DNA of 64,000 nt from Trebonia sp963822615. Its GTDB lineage: Bacteria > Actinomycetota > Actinomycetes > Streptosporangiales > Streptosporangiaceae. The stretch spans positions 496,001 to 560,000 of the forward strand of contig CAWGIM010000006.1 of NCBI GenBank assembly GCA_963822615.1, written 5' to 3'. A program made the position numbers and the translations under genes. The notes beneath the pieces were generated by a model. The model saw only the letters and a program-made list of their open reading frames with translations. It was not told the origin of the DNA and made no database searches. Positions 8,598 through 18,785 of the stretch are shown here, piece by piece. Each line of letters opens with the position of its first letter. The first letter of the stretch is position 1.

Positions 8598-10421
8598 TTA
8601 GAACGGGGGGATGTCGTCTTCCGGCGGCAGCCTGCTGAGCAGGTCCGGCGGCGGGCTCGCGGGGGCGCCAGGACCGCCCGCGCGGGCCACGATCGGCCCG
8701 GCGCACTCCGACAGCCGGGTCGCCCAGGCCGGGAACGGGAACTCGATCGCCAGCGGCACCGGGATCTGCGGCTGGGAGACGAACATCGCGCCCGGCTTGG
8801 CGATGGTGGCGCGGACCCGCTGGGCGGCGGGCAGGAAGCCGTACTCGGGCCGTCCCGCCTCGGCCGCGTCCAGCCGGCCGACCACCCGGATGGCCGAGTT
8901 GGACACGATGCGCCGCTCCACCTCGCTGGCGGTCTGCTGCGCGCCGATGAGGATGATGCCGAGCGACCGGCCGCGCTCGGCGATGTCCAGCAGCACGTCC
9001 TTGATCGGCGAGCTGCCCTCGCGCGGCGCGTACTTGTTCAGCTCGTCGATCATGGTGAACAGCAGCCCGCCCGCGCCCGCGTCCTCCTTGCGCGCGGTCT
9101 CGGCCGCCAGCACCACGCCGACCACGAACCGCTGCGCCCGCTCGTGCAGGTTGTGCAGGTCGACCACGGTGAGCTGCTGGCCGGCGGTGGAAATGGCGCG
9201 CCGCGGCCCGCCCGCCAGGTCGGCCCGGATGATCGGGCCGAGCGGCCGCAGCGAGGAGCGCAGCCGCCGCACGAACGCGTTGGCGGTGCCGGTGCCGGTG
9301 ACCGGGCCCGCCCAGTCGGCACGGGTGTCGTCGTCGGTCAGCCGGTCCACGATCAGGTCCACCAGGTCGGCGTAGCTGGTCAGCACCTTGCCCTCGAGCA
9401 GCACGGCGCCGTTGTCGCCGAACGGCTCGGCGTAGCGCTTGAGCCGGGCGGCGACCTGGTGGATGACGATGGTGTACTGCTGCCGGTCGTCCTCCGCGTC
9501 GGCGAACACGTACGGCAGCAGCTGCTGGTCGCAGAACTCCAGCAGCGTCCACCAGAACGCCTCCACCCCGCTGGTGCGGCCGGTGACGTTGGGGCGGCCG
9601 GTGGTGTCGTCGGGGACCGGCGGCGCCCAGAAGCCGGCCGAGGCGAACGGCTCGGCCGGCAGCCCGAGGCTGGCGTAGCCGGCCCGCAGCTCGTCGTCCA
9701 GGCGCACGTTCGGCTGGTCGAGGAACAGCAGGTCCTCGCCCTTGACGCTGAACACCAGCGCCTTGGCGTTGACCGCGCGGGCGCCGAGGGCGCCGGACCG
9801 GAAGATGGAGTGCAGCAGGAACAGCGCGAAGCTGGTCTTGGTGGCCACCCCCGAGATGCCGCTGATCGACACGTGCGCGCCCCTGGTGCCGTCAAGGAAC
9901 TCCATGTTGAGGTAGATCGGGGCGCCGTCGCGGCCGCGGCCGACCGGCACCCGGTTGGCCATCTGGTCGAAGTACAGCGCCTGCGCCCGCTCGGCGCCGG
10001 TGGCCCGGCGGACCACCTCGCCCGGGCGCGGCGGCACGTAGACCTCCGGCTCCACCCGGGTGGTGCTGACCTCGGCGATCTCCTGGATCCTGGCCGGCAG
10101 CACGCCCTCGGAAATGAGGAACACGTCCGAGCCGTAGCTGGCGCCCTCCTGCCGGGCCCGCACCTGGGTGACGATGCCGCTGGTCAGCACCGGCCCCACC
10201 CCGGGGACCGGCCGGACGGTCACCACCACGTCGTCAAGCTGCAGGTACGACGCCTCGTCGAGGGCGACCGCGAACTGCAGCGGGGTGGAGTCCTCGGTCC
10301 CGGCGACCAGGCCGACCTCGTCGGCGGGGCCGTCGGGCGCGCTGGCGGGTAGCTGAGTGGCCAGGGCCTGCTCGCTGAGGCCAGCCGGCCCGGCCGCCAG
10401 CGGCGCGACGCGATCAGCCAC
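8598..10421 (-). CDS. herA: HerA-like hexameric DNA translocase/ATPase
   Basis: 607 aa. Residues 30-120 look like the HAS-barrel. Walker A is the family's variant form GISGVATKT (188-196), Walker B is LLFTMIDELNKY (about 455), and the following SEVERRIVSNSAIRVVGRLD segment is typical of HerA/FtsK-superfamily (DUF87) ATPases. HerA pumps DNA to its partner NurA during end resection. It starts at GTG 10421 and is the first gene of the operon; sbcD begins about 75 bp downstream. Bacterial copies next to sbcCD and nurA mirror the archaeal herA-mre11-rad50-nurA order. Confidence 0.88.
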   Translation of the reverse strand: MADRVAPLAAGPAGLSEQALATQLPASAPDGPADEVGLVAGTEDSTPLQFAVALDEASYLQLDDVVVTVRPVPGVGPVLTSGIVTQVRARQEGASYGSDVFLISEGVLPARIQEIAEVSTTRVEPEVYVPPRPGEVVRRATGAERAQALYFDQMANRVPVGRGRDGAPIYLNMEFLDGTRGAHVSISGISGVATKTSFALFLLHSIFRSGALGARAVNAKALVFSVKGEDLLFLDQPNVRLDDELRAGYASLGLPAEPFASAGFWAPPVPDDTTGRPNVTGRTSGVEAFWWTLLEFCDQQLLPYVFADAEDDRQQYTIVIHQVAARLKRYAEPFGDNGAVLLEGKVLTSYADLVDLIVDRLTDDDTRADWAGPVTGTGTANAFVRRLRSSLRPLGPIIRADLAGGPRRAISTAGQQLTVVDLHNLHERAQRFVVGVVLAAETARKEDAGAGGLLFTMIDELNKYAPREGSSPIKDVLLDIAERGRSLGIILIGAQQTASEVERRIVSNSAIRVVGRLDAAEAGRPEYGFLPAAQRVRATIAKPGAMFVSQPQIPVPLAIEFPFPAWATRLSECAGPIVARAGGPGAPASPPPDLLSRLPPEDDIPPF

Positions 10422-10494
10422 AGTTTCGTACCCCCGCAGGTGAAACGGACAGGACTCTAGGTGCAGTGGGTAACACCGTAGCGGGTCTGGCTGA

Positions 10495-10530
10495 CAATCC
10501 GCGGGTCATGGGCAATCCGCGGGTCATGGG
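10495..10530. repeat. two tandem copies of an 18-bp sequence upstream of herA
   Basis: CAATCCGCGGGTCATGGG occurs twice without a gap (10495-10512 and 10513-10530) in the 199-bp gap between the herA start and the oxygenase stop. It lies on the upstream side of herA, so it could be a regulatory site or slippage. No other feature is visible in this gap. Confidence 0.6.
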
Positions 10531-10620
10531 CCGGCCGCCCGCGCCCGGGGGCGCCCGGACGCGGTGAACGGACCGCCCGGCTTCGTTGCCGGCGCGGCCC
10601 GTTCGCCTGGTCGGCCAGCG

Positions 10621-11322
10621 TTAGCTGACCGGGCTTACCGCCCGCCGGGCCTGGGCGGGCACGCTGACCGGGGCGCCCTGCGCGGGCACCGGGGCGCCCT
10701 GGCTGGCGCGCATCCAGGCGTCGACCACCGGGCCGGACTCCCAGGAGGTGATCAGCGCGTAGCGGGGCGCGGGCCCGGGGTGCCAGACCACGTGCCACAG
10801 CCGCTCGGTGTCGATCACCAGCTGCATGCCCGGGTGCAGCACGACCCGGCTCTCGGTGCGCGGGTCGTCCTTGTCCTCACGCAAGATGAACACCGACTGC
10901 CCGGCCGCGTCGTCGAGCTCAAGCCAGGACCGGACTACCCAGCCGGTGCCGTCCGGGTTGAGCCGGTTGTTGTCGTCGCGGTGCAGCTGGCGCAGGGCCT
11001 GCGCCTCGCTGCTCGGGTTGAGCTTGATCACCCGGACCCGGCCGTAGTTGCCGCCGATGTCCTCGACGTAGCGGGCCAGGCTGGGCGCGATCTCCCGGTT
11101 GACGGTCCACACGCCGTCCTTGTCCGCCTTGCCGTGATCCCAGAAGCCGCGGCAGTCCATCTCGCCGGTGGCCGAGGCGAGCGGCGCGAAGTTGGTGTCG
11201 CCGCCGCTCTTCCAGTCCAAGTATTCGAGCGACTCCCACTCGGCCGGCTCGATGGCCGGGCCGTCGTAGTCGCGGAGCACGGCGAAGCCGGTCGACGCGA
11301 GGATGTCGAGCTTGCGGTGCAT
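10621..11322 (-). CDS. putative Fe(II)/2-oxoglutarate-type oxygenase
   Basis: 233 aa. LHRDDNN gives an HxD-type facial pair, and downstream lie TERLWHVVWH (distal His) and RYALITSWESG (candidate 2-oxoglutarate Arg), in the order and spacing of a double-stranded beta-helix dioxygenase. The last 30 residues are a Pro/Ala tail with an imperfect repeat (GAPVPAQGAPVSVPAQ). It is transcribed toward herA but 199 bp upstream, so it is probably a separate unit. The substrate is unknown; it could also be a non-catalytic cupin relative. Confidence 0.6.
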   Translation of the reverse strand: MHRKLDILASTGFAVLRDYDGPAIEPAEWESLEYLDWKSGGDTNFAPLASATGEMDCRGFWDHGKADKDGVWTVNREIAPSLARYVEDIGGNYGRVRVIKLNPSSEAQALRQLHRDDNNRLNPDGTGWVVRSWLELDDAAGQSVFILREDKDDPRTESRVVLHPGMQLVIDTERLWHVVWHPGPAPRYALITSWESGPVVDAWMRASQGAPVPAQGAPVSVPAQARRAVSPVS

Positions 11323-11389
11323 GGATCCCCCTGTAGTCCCTTAAAGATTGCAACCCCGTTTGCTGCGCGAGCGGCGATCTACCCGTGAT

Positions 11390-11424
11390 TACATGCAGTT
11401 ATGCTTAACTACATTCAGTAACTG
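11390..11424. promoter_or_regulatory. direct repeat at two-helical-turn spacing, candidate operator
   Basis: TACATGCAGTTA (11390-11401) and TACATTCAGTAA (11410-11421) are spaced 20 bp start to start, with the last copy extended to form CAGTTA/TAACTG inverted ends (11396-11424). The site lies in the AT-rich divergent gap between the oxygenase and the methyltransferase that starts at 11486. Confidence 0.35.
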
Positions 11425-11485
11425 TTTCGTGCTCGCGACGCGTGCCCCGCCACGCGGCCGGGTAACGGCTAGCCGGGGGGTACAC

Positions 11486-12274
11486 GTGACAACTGAGAGC
11501 ACTGAGTTCACCGAAAGCACGAGCGGGCGCAAGACCGGCATCTACAACGACCCGCTGTTCAACTACGCGCAGTTCTGGTCGGGTCGCGACTACGAGCACC
11601 AGTCCGAGATCAGCGCGGTGCGCCGGCTGCTGGCCGGGCACCGCTACACGCACGCGGCCGACATCGGCGGCGGCTTCGGGCGGCTCGCGATCGTGCTCAC
11701 CGAGTACGCGGACCGGGTCACGCTGGTGGACCCGAGCACCCAGCAGCTCAGCCTGTCCCGGGAGAAGTTCCCCGGCGACCCCTTCGAGCGGAAGCTGGCC
11801 GAGGCGGCCAAGCTGCCGTTCGCCGACGCCAGCCTTGACCTCGTGGTCATGGTGCGGGTGCTGCACCACCTGCCCGACCCCGAGAACGAGCTGTCCGAGC
11901 TGGGCCGGGTGCTGCGCCCCGGCGGCCAGGCCATCGTCGAGGCGGCCAACTCCGCCCACGCCGGCCGCCGCCTGGCCGCCTTCCTGCGCGGGCAGCGCGT
12001 CCCGGCGACCCCGGTCGACATCCGCTCGGCCGACTCCCGGGCCCGCGGCACCGCGCCCTACGTCAACCACCACCCGCGCACCATCACCCGCCAGCTCGCC
12101 GCGGCCGGGCTTAACGTCCGGCAGACGCTGTCGGTATCCAACTTCCGGCACCCGCTGGCCAAGGCCCTGGTGCCGCCGCGCGCCCTGCTGGCGGCCGAGC
12201 GGGCGGCCCAGCGGCCGCTGGCCGGGCTGCACTTCGGGCCGAGCCTGTTCCTGCTGCTGGAGAAGCGGCGCTGA
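11486..12274 (+). CDS. class I SAM-dependent methyltransferase
   Basis: 262 aa from GTG 11486, chosen because a GGGGG ribosome site lies six bases upstream; the open frame extends further up but that part is not protein-like. Motif I is HAADIGGGFGRLAIVL, motif II VTLVDPS, followed by LPFADASLDLVVMVRVLHHLPDP, a Methyltransf_11 pattern. The C-terminal half (YVNHHPRTITRQLAAAGLNVRQTLSVSNFRHPL) resembles UbiE/ArsM-like small-molecule methyltransferases. The substrate is unknown. Confidence 0.85.
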   Translation: MTTESTEFTESTSGRKTGIYNDPLFNYAQFWSGRDYEHQSEISAVRRLLAGHRYTHAADIGGGFGRLAIVLTEYADRVTLVDPSTQQLSLSREKFPGDPFERKLAEAAKLPFADASLDLVVMVRVLHHLPDPENELSELGRVLRPGGQAIVEAANSAHAGRRLAAFLRGQRVPATPVDIRSADSRARGTAPYVNHHPRTITRQLAAAGLNVRQTLSVSNFRHPLAKALVPPRALLAAERAAQRPLAGLHFGPSLFLLLEKRR

Positions 12275-12369
12275 CGCCCGCCGCCCGGCCGGCCGGCCGC
12301 GATTAGGCCGGCCGCCCGCGGTTAGCCTGCCCTACCGTGGTTAGTTACCAGGGCGGGGGAGGTACGAAA

Positions 12370-13233
12370 ATGACCGCGGAACCGATCAGCGCCCGTATCG
12401 ACACGCTGCAGCGGCGGCTCGGGGCGGCGCTGTTCGCCCGGGTCGCGGGCCCGCAGGGGCCCGCCAACCGGGCGCGGTTCGCGGCCGACGGGCCGCGCTG
12501 GTTCGCTGACGGGCGGCCGATCCGCCGGGTGCACGGCGACGCCGCGATGTTCGTCGGCGGGCTGCGGGCGCTGCTGCTGCAGTCACTGCACCCGCAGGCG
12601 ATGACCGCGGTCGCGCAGCACTCCGACTACCGGACCGACCCGTGGGGGCGGCTGCAGCGCACCAGCACCTTCCTCGCCGCCACCACGTTCGGGCCGGCCG
12701 ACGACGCGCAGGCGGCGGTGGACCACGTCCGCCGGGTGCACGCCCACGTCACCGGGACCGGGCCGGACGGCCTGCCCTACCGGGCCGACGACCCGCACCT
12801 GCTGCGCTGGGTGCACGTGGCCGAGGCGGACAGCTTCCTGCGCTGCCACCAGCGCTACGGCGCGCAGCCGCTGGACGCGGCCGGCTGCGACGGCTACGTC
12901 GCCGACGCCGCCCGGATCGCGGCCGCGCTCGGGGTGACCGACCCGCCCCGCAGCACCGCGGAACTCGACCTGGCGCTGCGCGAGTACCAGCCCGAGCTGC
13001 GGGCGATCCCCGAGGCCCGCGAGGCGGCCCGGTTCCTGGTCTGGAACCCGCCGCTGCCGCTGCTCGCCCGCGGCCCCTACGCGCTGCTGGCGGCCACCGC
13101 GGTGGCCGAGCTGCCCGCCTGGGCGCGGCGCGAGCTGCGGCTGCCGCTGCCCCGGCTGGCCGGGTCGGTGCTGGTGCCGCCGGTCGGGCACGGCGTGGTC
13201 GGCGCCGTGCGGTGGATGATGGCCCGGGACTAG
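12370..13233 (+). CDS. oxygenase MpaB / DUF2236 family protein
   Basis: 287 aa. ATG 12370 follows a GGGGGAGG ribosome site. The family core RVHGDAAMFVGGLRALLLQSLHP, then HSDYRTDPWGRLQRT and the later WVHVAEADSFLRCHQRYG, are all present, carrying the conserved His residues thought to bind the b-type haem in latex-clearing (Lcp) and MpaB relatives. There is no signal peptide, so it is probably cytoplasmic. The gene ends just before a perfect palindromic element that may also terminate transcription. Confidence 0.85.
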   Translation: MTAEPISARIDTLQRRLGAALFARVAGPQGPANRARFAADGPRWFADGRPIRRVHGDAAMFVGGLRALLLQSLHPQAMTAVAQHSDYRTDPWGRLQRTSTFLAATTFGPADDAQAAVDHVRRVHAHVTGTGPDGLPYRADDPHLLRWVHVAEADSFLRCHQRYGAQPLDAAGCDGYVADAARIAAALGVTDPPRSTAELDLALREYQPELRAIPEAREAARFLVWNPPLPLLARGPYALLAATAVAELPAWARRELRLPLPRLAGSVLVPPVGHGVVGAVRWMMARD

Positions 13234-13245
13234 TGCCGCGGCACC

Positions 13246-13293
13246 GTGGTTGCGGCAACCAGGCGGTCCTGACCGCCTGGTTGCCGCAACCAC
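13246..13293. repeat. dispersed nested palindromic element, copy 1
   Basis: Two perfect 23-bp inverted arms (13246-13268 and 13271-13293) are separated only by CT. Each arm contains a smaller palindrome, TGGTTGCGGCAACCA. A second, nearly identical element lies at 37817-37870. It sits 12 bp after the MpaB stop and could act as a terminator hairpin for it, although it has no T tract. Confidence 0.85.
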
Positions 13294-13327
13294 GCAGGCG
13301 GGCGAGTGTGATTGTGAGGGGGATGCG

Positions 13328-14647
13328 ATGAGTGAGGCGGGTGAGCTGCCGCGCCGGTGCGACGTGGTGATCGCGGGCGGGGGCGCGGCCGGGCTGGCCG
13401 CCGCCCGGCAACTGACCGCGGCCGGGGCCGAGGTGCTGCTGCTCGAGGCGGCCGGGCGGACCGGCGGGCGGATCGCGACCGACCAGGTGGACGGCTTCCT
13501 GCTCGACCGCGGCTTCCAGGTGGTGAACACCGGGTACCCGGCGCTGCCCGACTTCGTCGACATCCCATCGCTCGACCTGCGGTTCTTCGACCACGCGGCC
13601 CTCGTGGTGGACTCCCGCGGCCGCCACCTGCTGGCCGACCCGCGACGGACGCGGGGCCAGTCGGGGCCGGCCCGGTCACTGCCGGTACTGCCGTGGCCGG
13701 GACGGCTGCCCGTCCCGGCCGCCGGGCTGGCCCGGCTCGCCCTGCTCAGCCTGCGCCTCGGCTACGGCGACGCGCGGCGGCTGCGGGCCGAGCCGGAGGC
13801 CACTGCCGCCGCCTACCTGGCCGCCCGGCTGGACGAGCGGACGGTGCGGGTGCTGGTGGAGCCCTTCCTGACCGGGGTGTTTGGCGCCGCCCCGCTCGAC
13901 GTCTCCAGCCGGGTGCTGACGATGATCTGGCGCTCGTTCGCGCGCGGCCGGATCGGGGTGCCCGCGTCCGGCATGCAGCGGCTGGCGCAGGCCCTGGCGG
14001 CGCCGCTGCCGGCCGGCTGCGTGCGGCTTGACACCCCGGTCAGCGCGGTCACCGCCCACGGCGACGGGCAGCAGGTAGTAACCCCGGCGGGCACCGTGCA
14101 GGCCCGCGCGGTGATCGTCGCCACCGACCCGGGCACCGCCGCCCGGCTGGTCCCGGGACTGGCGGTACCCGGGCAGCGGATCCTGGTGACCACCTACCAC
14201 GCCGCCGACGAGCCGCCCGCCCGCCGCCCGGTGCTGCTGCTCGACGGCACCGGGCAGACCGGGATCGCCAACAGCATCGTGCTGACGCTGGCCGCCCCCG
14301 GCTACGCGCCGCCCGGGCGGCACCTGATCGCCACCACCGCCACCGCCGAGGCCGGCCTGGACGAGCCCGCGCTGCGCCGCCGGCTGGCCGAGCTGTACGG
14401 CCAGCCGACCACCGGCTGGGAGCACATCGCGACCGTCCGGGCGGACCCCGGCCTGGTCACCGCCCCGCCACCGCAGGGCACGCTGCGCCAGCCGGTCAGG
14501 CTGACCGACACCCTGTTCGTCGCGGGCGACCACCGGGACACCCCGTCCCTGCAGGGCGCGCTGGTCAGCGGGCGACGGGCGGCCCGCGCGGTGCTGCGGC
14601 AGCTCGGGGTCACCGGCCAGGCGCCCACCCGGCTGACCGCCAGCTAA
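13328..14647 (+). CDS. FAD-dependent oxidoreductase (phytoene desaturase / amine oxidase superfamily)
   Basis: 439 aa from ATG 13328 (GAGGGGG just upstream). The N-terminal dinucleotide fold is VVIAGGGAAGLAAARQLTAAG, followed by LLEAAGRTGGR, the second flavin motif of this superfamily. The C-terminal FAD motif VAGDHRDTPSLQGALVSGRRAARAV is intact. It resembles the many actinobacterial 'NAD(P)/FAD-dependent oxidoreductases' near carotenoid or quinone genes, but no such genes are adjacent. SDR 14732-15694 follows on the same strand. Confidence 0.85.
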   Translation: MSEAGELPRRCDVVIAGGGAAGLAAARQLTAAGAEVLLLEAAGRTGGRIATDQVDGFLLDRGFQVVNTGYPALPDFVDIPSLDLRFFDHAALVVDSRGRHLLADPRRTRGQSGPARSLPVLPWPGRLPVPAAGLARLALLSLRLGYGDARRLRAEPEATAAAYLAARLDERTVRVLVEPFLTGVFGAAPLDVSSRVLTMIWRSFARGRIGVPASGMQRLAQALAAPLPAGCVRLDTPVSAVTAHGDGQQVVTPAGTVQARAVIVATDPGTAARLVPGLAVPGQRILVTTYHAADEPPARRPVLLLDGTGQTGIANSIVLTLAAPGYAPPGRHLIATTATAEAGLDEPALRRRLAELYGQPTTGWEHIATVRADPGLVTAPPPQGTLRQPVRLTDTLFVAGDHRDTPSLQGALVSGRRAARAVLRQLGVTGQAPTRLTAS

Positions 14648-14731
14648 CCGGGCCGCAGCACAAACGGAGGAGGCTCCGGTTAGACTGGGGGTGACACGGA
14701 GCAGTCCTGGCCGGCCAACGGAGGTCACCGC

Positions 14732-15694
14732 ATGAGCACCCTGATCAGCACGCCCTTCGGGCCGGCCTCGACCGCGGCCGAGGTGATCGCGGGCGTGGAC
14801 CTGGCCGGGCGGCGGGCGGTGGTCACCGGGGCCTCGTCCGGGATCGGGCAGGAGACCGCCCGGGCCCTGGCCGGGGCGGGAGCCGAGGTCACCCTGGCGG
14901 TCCGCGACGTCGCGGCCGGGCAGCGGGCGGCCGCCGAGATCGAGGACTGGCTGGCCCGCGCGGGCGCCAAGCGGCCGGGCGGCCTGCCCGTGGCCCCGCT
15001 TGACCTGGCCGACCAGGCATCGGTGGCCGCGTTCGTGGCCGGCTGGCAGGGGCCGCTGCACATCCTGGTCAACAACGCCGGGGTGATGGCCACCCCCGAG
15101 CTGCGCACCCCGGAAGGCTGGGAGCTGCAGTTCGCCACCAACCACCTCGGGCACTTCGCCCTCGCCACCGGGCTGCGGCCCAGCCTGGCAGCGGGCGCGG
15201 CGCAACCCGGCCAGGGCGGAACGGCCCGGGTGGTGTCGGTCAGCTCGCTCGCCCACGTGATCGGCGGGCTGGAGCTGGACGACGTGAACTTCGAGCGGCG
15301 CCCGTACAGCCCGTTCGCCGGCTACGCCCAGTCGAAGACGGCCAACGTGCTGTTCGCGGTGGAGGCCGCCCGGCGCTGGGCCGGGGACGGGATCGCGGTC
15401 AACGCGGCGCACCCCGGCCGCATCACCAGCACTGCCCTGTACCGGCACGTGGACCCGGGGGGCGGCGGCAGCGACAGCGCGGAGAAGGACATCCCCCAGG
15501 GCGCCGCCACCCAGGTCCTGCTGGCGGCGTCGCCGCTGGTCGAGGGGGTCACCGGCAAGTACTTCGAGGACTGCCAGGAGGCGGCGCCGTTCGTCCCCGG
15601 GGGGCCGCGGCGCGGGGTGGCGGACTTCGCGCTCGACCCGGGGCAGGCGGCCCGGCTGTGGGAGCTGTCGGAGAAGCTGCTCGCCGCGGGCTAG
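14732..15694 (+). CDS. short-chain dehydrogenase/reductase (retinol-dehydrogenase-like)
   Basis: 320 aa; GGAGGTC precedes ATG 14732. The cofactor site TGASSGIGQETARAL, the NNAG segment (LVNNAGVMATPE), the catalytic Ser in VVSVSSLAH and the YAQSK catalytic pair are all present, in classical SDR order. The HPGRITS segment follows the active site as usual. It is a likely NADP-dependent oxidoreductase of unknown substrate. The stop overlaps the convergent acetyltransferase gene by 4 bp. Confidence 0.9.
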   Translation: MSTLISTPFGPASTAAEVIAGVDLAGRRAVVTGASSGIGQETARALAGAGAEVTLAVRDVAAGQRAAAEIEDWLARAGAKRPGGLPVAPLDLADQASVAAFVAGWQGPLHILVNNAGVMATPELRTPEGWELQFATNHLGHFALATGLRPSLAAGAAQPGQGGTARVVSVSSLAHVIGGLELDDVNFERRPYSPFAGYAQSKTANVLFAVEAARRWAGDGIAVNAAHPGRITSTALYRHVDPGGGGSDSAEKDIPQGAATQVLLAASPLVEGVTGKYFEDCQEAAPFVPGGPRRGVADFALDPGQAARLWELSEKLLAAG

Positions 15695-16191
15695 CCGTCT
15701 CGGCCGAGGCGGCGCTGGTACCAGGTGCCGGCCTTGCCGCCGAGGTGGGCCGGGTCGGCCGGGCCCGCCTCGGCGAAGCCGGCCTTGGCCAGCACCCGCT
15801 GGGACGCGATGTTCTGGCTGGCGACGGCGGCCCGCAGCACCCGCAGCCGGTGCCGGGCCGGGGCCAGCCGGCACAGCTCCCGCACGGTCGCGGTGGCGAC
15901 GCCGCGGCCGGTCACCGACTGGGCCACCCGGTAGCCGAGCACGGCGCCGCCGTCGGCGGTGAACTCCAGGTTGAACCGGCCCAGGACCGAGCCGTCCGCT
16001 GCTGCCAGCACGTAAAAGGCGGCGGTGCCGGCTTCCTGGTCGGCCAGCAGTTCGGCGAACCGCTCGGTGAACCGGGCGAAGTAGTCATCGCCGCGGTCGG
16101 CGATGAACGCGGCGAAGTAGGCGCGGTTGGCCAGCTCGAACGCCAGCACGGCGGGGGCGTGGCCGGCTTCCAGTGGCTGCAACTCGGGCAC
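15691..16191 (-). CDS. GNAT-family N-acetyltransferase (RimJ/RimL type)
   Basis: 166 aa. The motif A region VAQSVTGRGVATATVRELC provides the Q/RxxGxG acetyl-CoA loop, followed by LRVLRAAVASQNIASQRVLAKAGF, the typical RimJ/L N-x-x-S-x-x-x-L-x-K-x-G-F segment. It probably acetylates a protein N-terminus or small amine. It is convergent with the SDR gene and upstream of nothing on its strand, so it is likely a single-gene unit. Confidence 0.85.
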   Translation of the reverse strand: MPELQPLEAGHAPAVLAFELANRAYFAAFIADRGDDYFARFTERFAELLADQEAGTAAFYVLAAADGSVLGRFNLEFTADGGAVLGYRVAQSVTGRGVATATVRELCRLAPARHRLRVLRAAVASQNIASQRVLAKAGFAEAGPADPAHLGGKAGTWYQRRLGRDG

Positions 16192-16260
16192 CGGCCGACC
16201 CTACCGGCCCGCGCGGGACACTGGGCCGGCCGGGGTCAGCCGCACCCGTTCGGAATACTC

Positions 16261-16683
16261 TCAGCCGTCACCGAGGCGGGCCAGCAGCTGCGCCAGGGCC
16301 TTGCGGTCGGCCGCGTCGAGCGGCGCGAACAGGTCCTCGGCGGCGCGCTCGCGGGCCGCCCGCAGGTCCTCGCGGACGCGGGCACCGCGCTCGGTCAGCC
16401 GCAGCAGGATGGCGCGGCGGTTGCGCGGGTCGACCTCGCGGTGCACCAGGCCGGCGTCCTCCAGGGCGTCGACCACGGTGGTGACCGAGCGCGGCACGAT
16501 GCCGAGCTGGTCGGCCAGCTCGGCCATCCGCAGCGGCTGCTGGCCGCGGGCGATCAGCCGCAGGGCCCGGCCCTGGGCCGGGGTCAGCCCGAGCGGCGCC
16601 AGCCCGTCCCACTGCGCCCGCCGCAGCCGCTTGGTCAGCCCGTGCAGCTGGTCCGCCAGCTGCACCGGATCCTCGTCGCCCAC
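16261..16683 (-). CDS. MarR-family transcriptional regulator
   Basis: 140 aa. The winged helix covers about residues 35-100 (LTPAQGRALRLIARG...ADQLGIVPRSVTTVVDALEDAGLV, wing DPRNRRAILLRLTERG). It is divergent from an ABC exporter, and the 100-bp spacer carries an inverted repeat. By analogy with other MarR/exporter pairs it probably represses the exporter until a toxic ligand is present. Confidence 0.88.
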   Translation of the reverse strand: MGDEDPVQLADQLHGLTKRLRRAQWDGLAPLGLTPAQGRALRLIARGQQPLRMAELADQLGIVPRSVTTVVDALEDAGLVHREVDPRNRRAILLRLTERGARVREDLRAARERAAEDLFAPLDAADRKALAQLLARLGDG

Positions 16684-16706
16684 GGTCCCAGCGTACCAGG
16701 ATCCTC

Positions 16707-16736
16707 ACTCATACTGAGCCAGGAACAATTATGAGT
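16707..16736. promoter_or_regulatory. inverted repeat, candidate MarR operator
   Basis: ACTCATA (16707-16713) and TATGAGT (16730-16736) form perfect 7-bp arms with a 16-bp spacer, between the divergent marR (16683) and ABC exporter (16784) starts. Confidence 0.55.
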
Positions 16737-16783
16737 TAGGCTCTGTTTGAGCGAGCATGACTGACTAACGCCCTGGAGGCCTT

Positions 16784-18601
<1,818 letters not shown>

Positions 18602-18785
18602 CCGGCGCCGCCTGCGCTGCTAGCGGAACTCTTACGTATCAGCCCCCGGAGTTGACGTGGCCTGCGGTAATGCCGCACAGTTCGGTAGAGACGCCCATCG
18701 CGCATGACCCGCGAAAAGGCGGGAAGTAGCCGGTCCGATGGCGGACGATCCGCCGCCCGGCTGGCCCGGGGTCGAAGGGAGCGCG

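Noticed and set aside
11348..11485. N-terminal extension of the methyltransferase at 11486
   Set aside because: The extra residues are not protein-like and overlap the AT-rich promoter/operator region; GTG 11486 has a good ribosome site.
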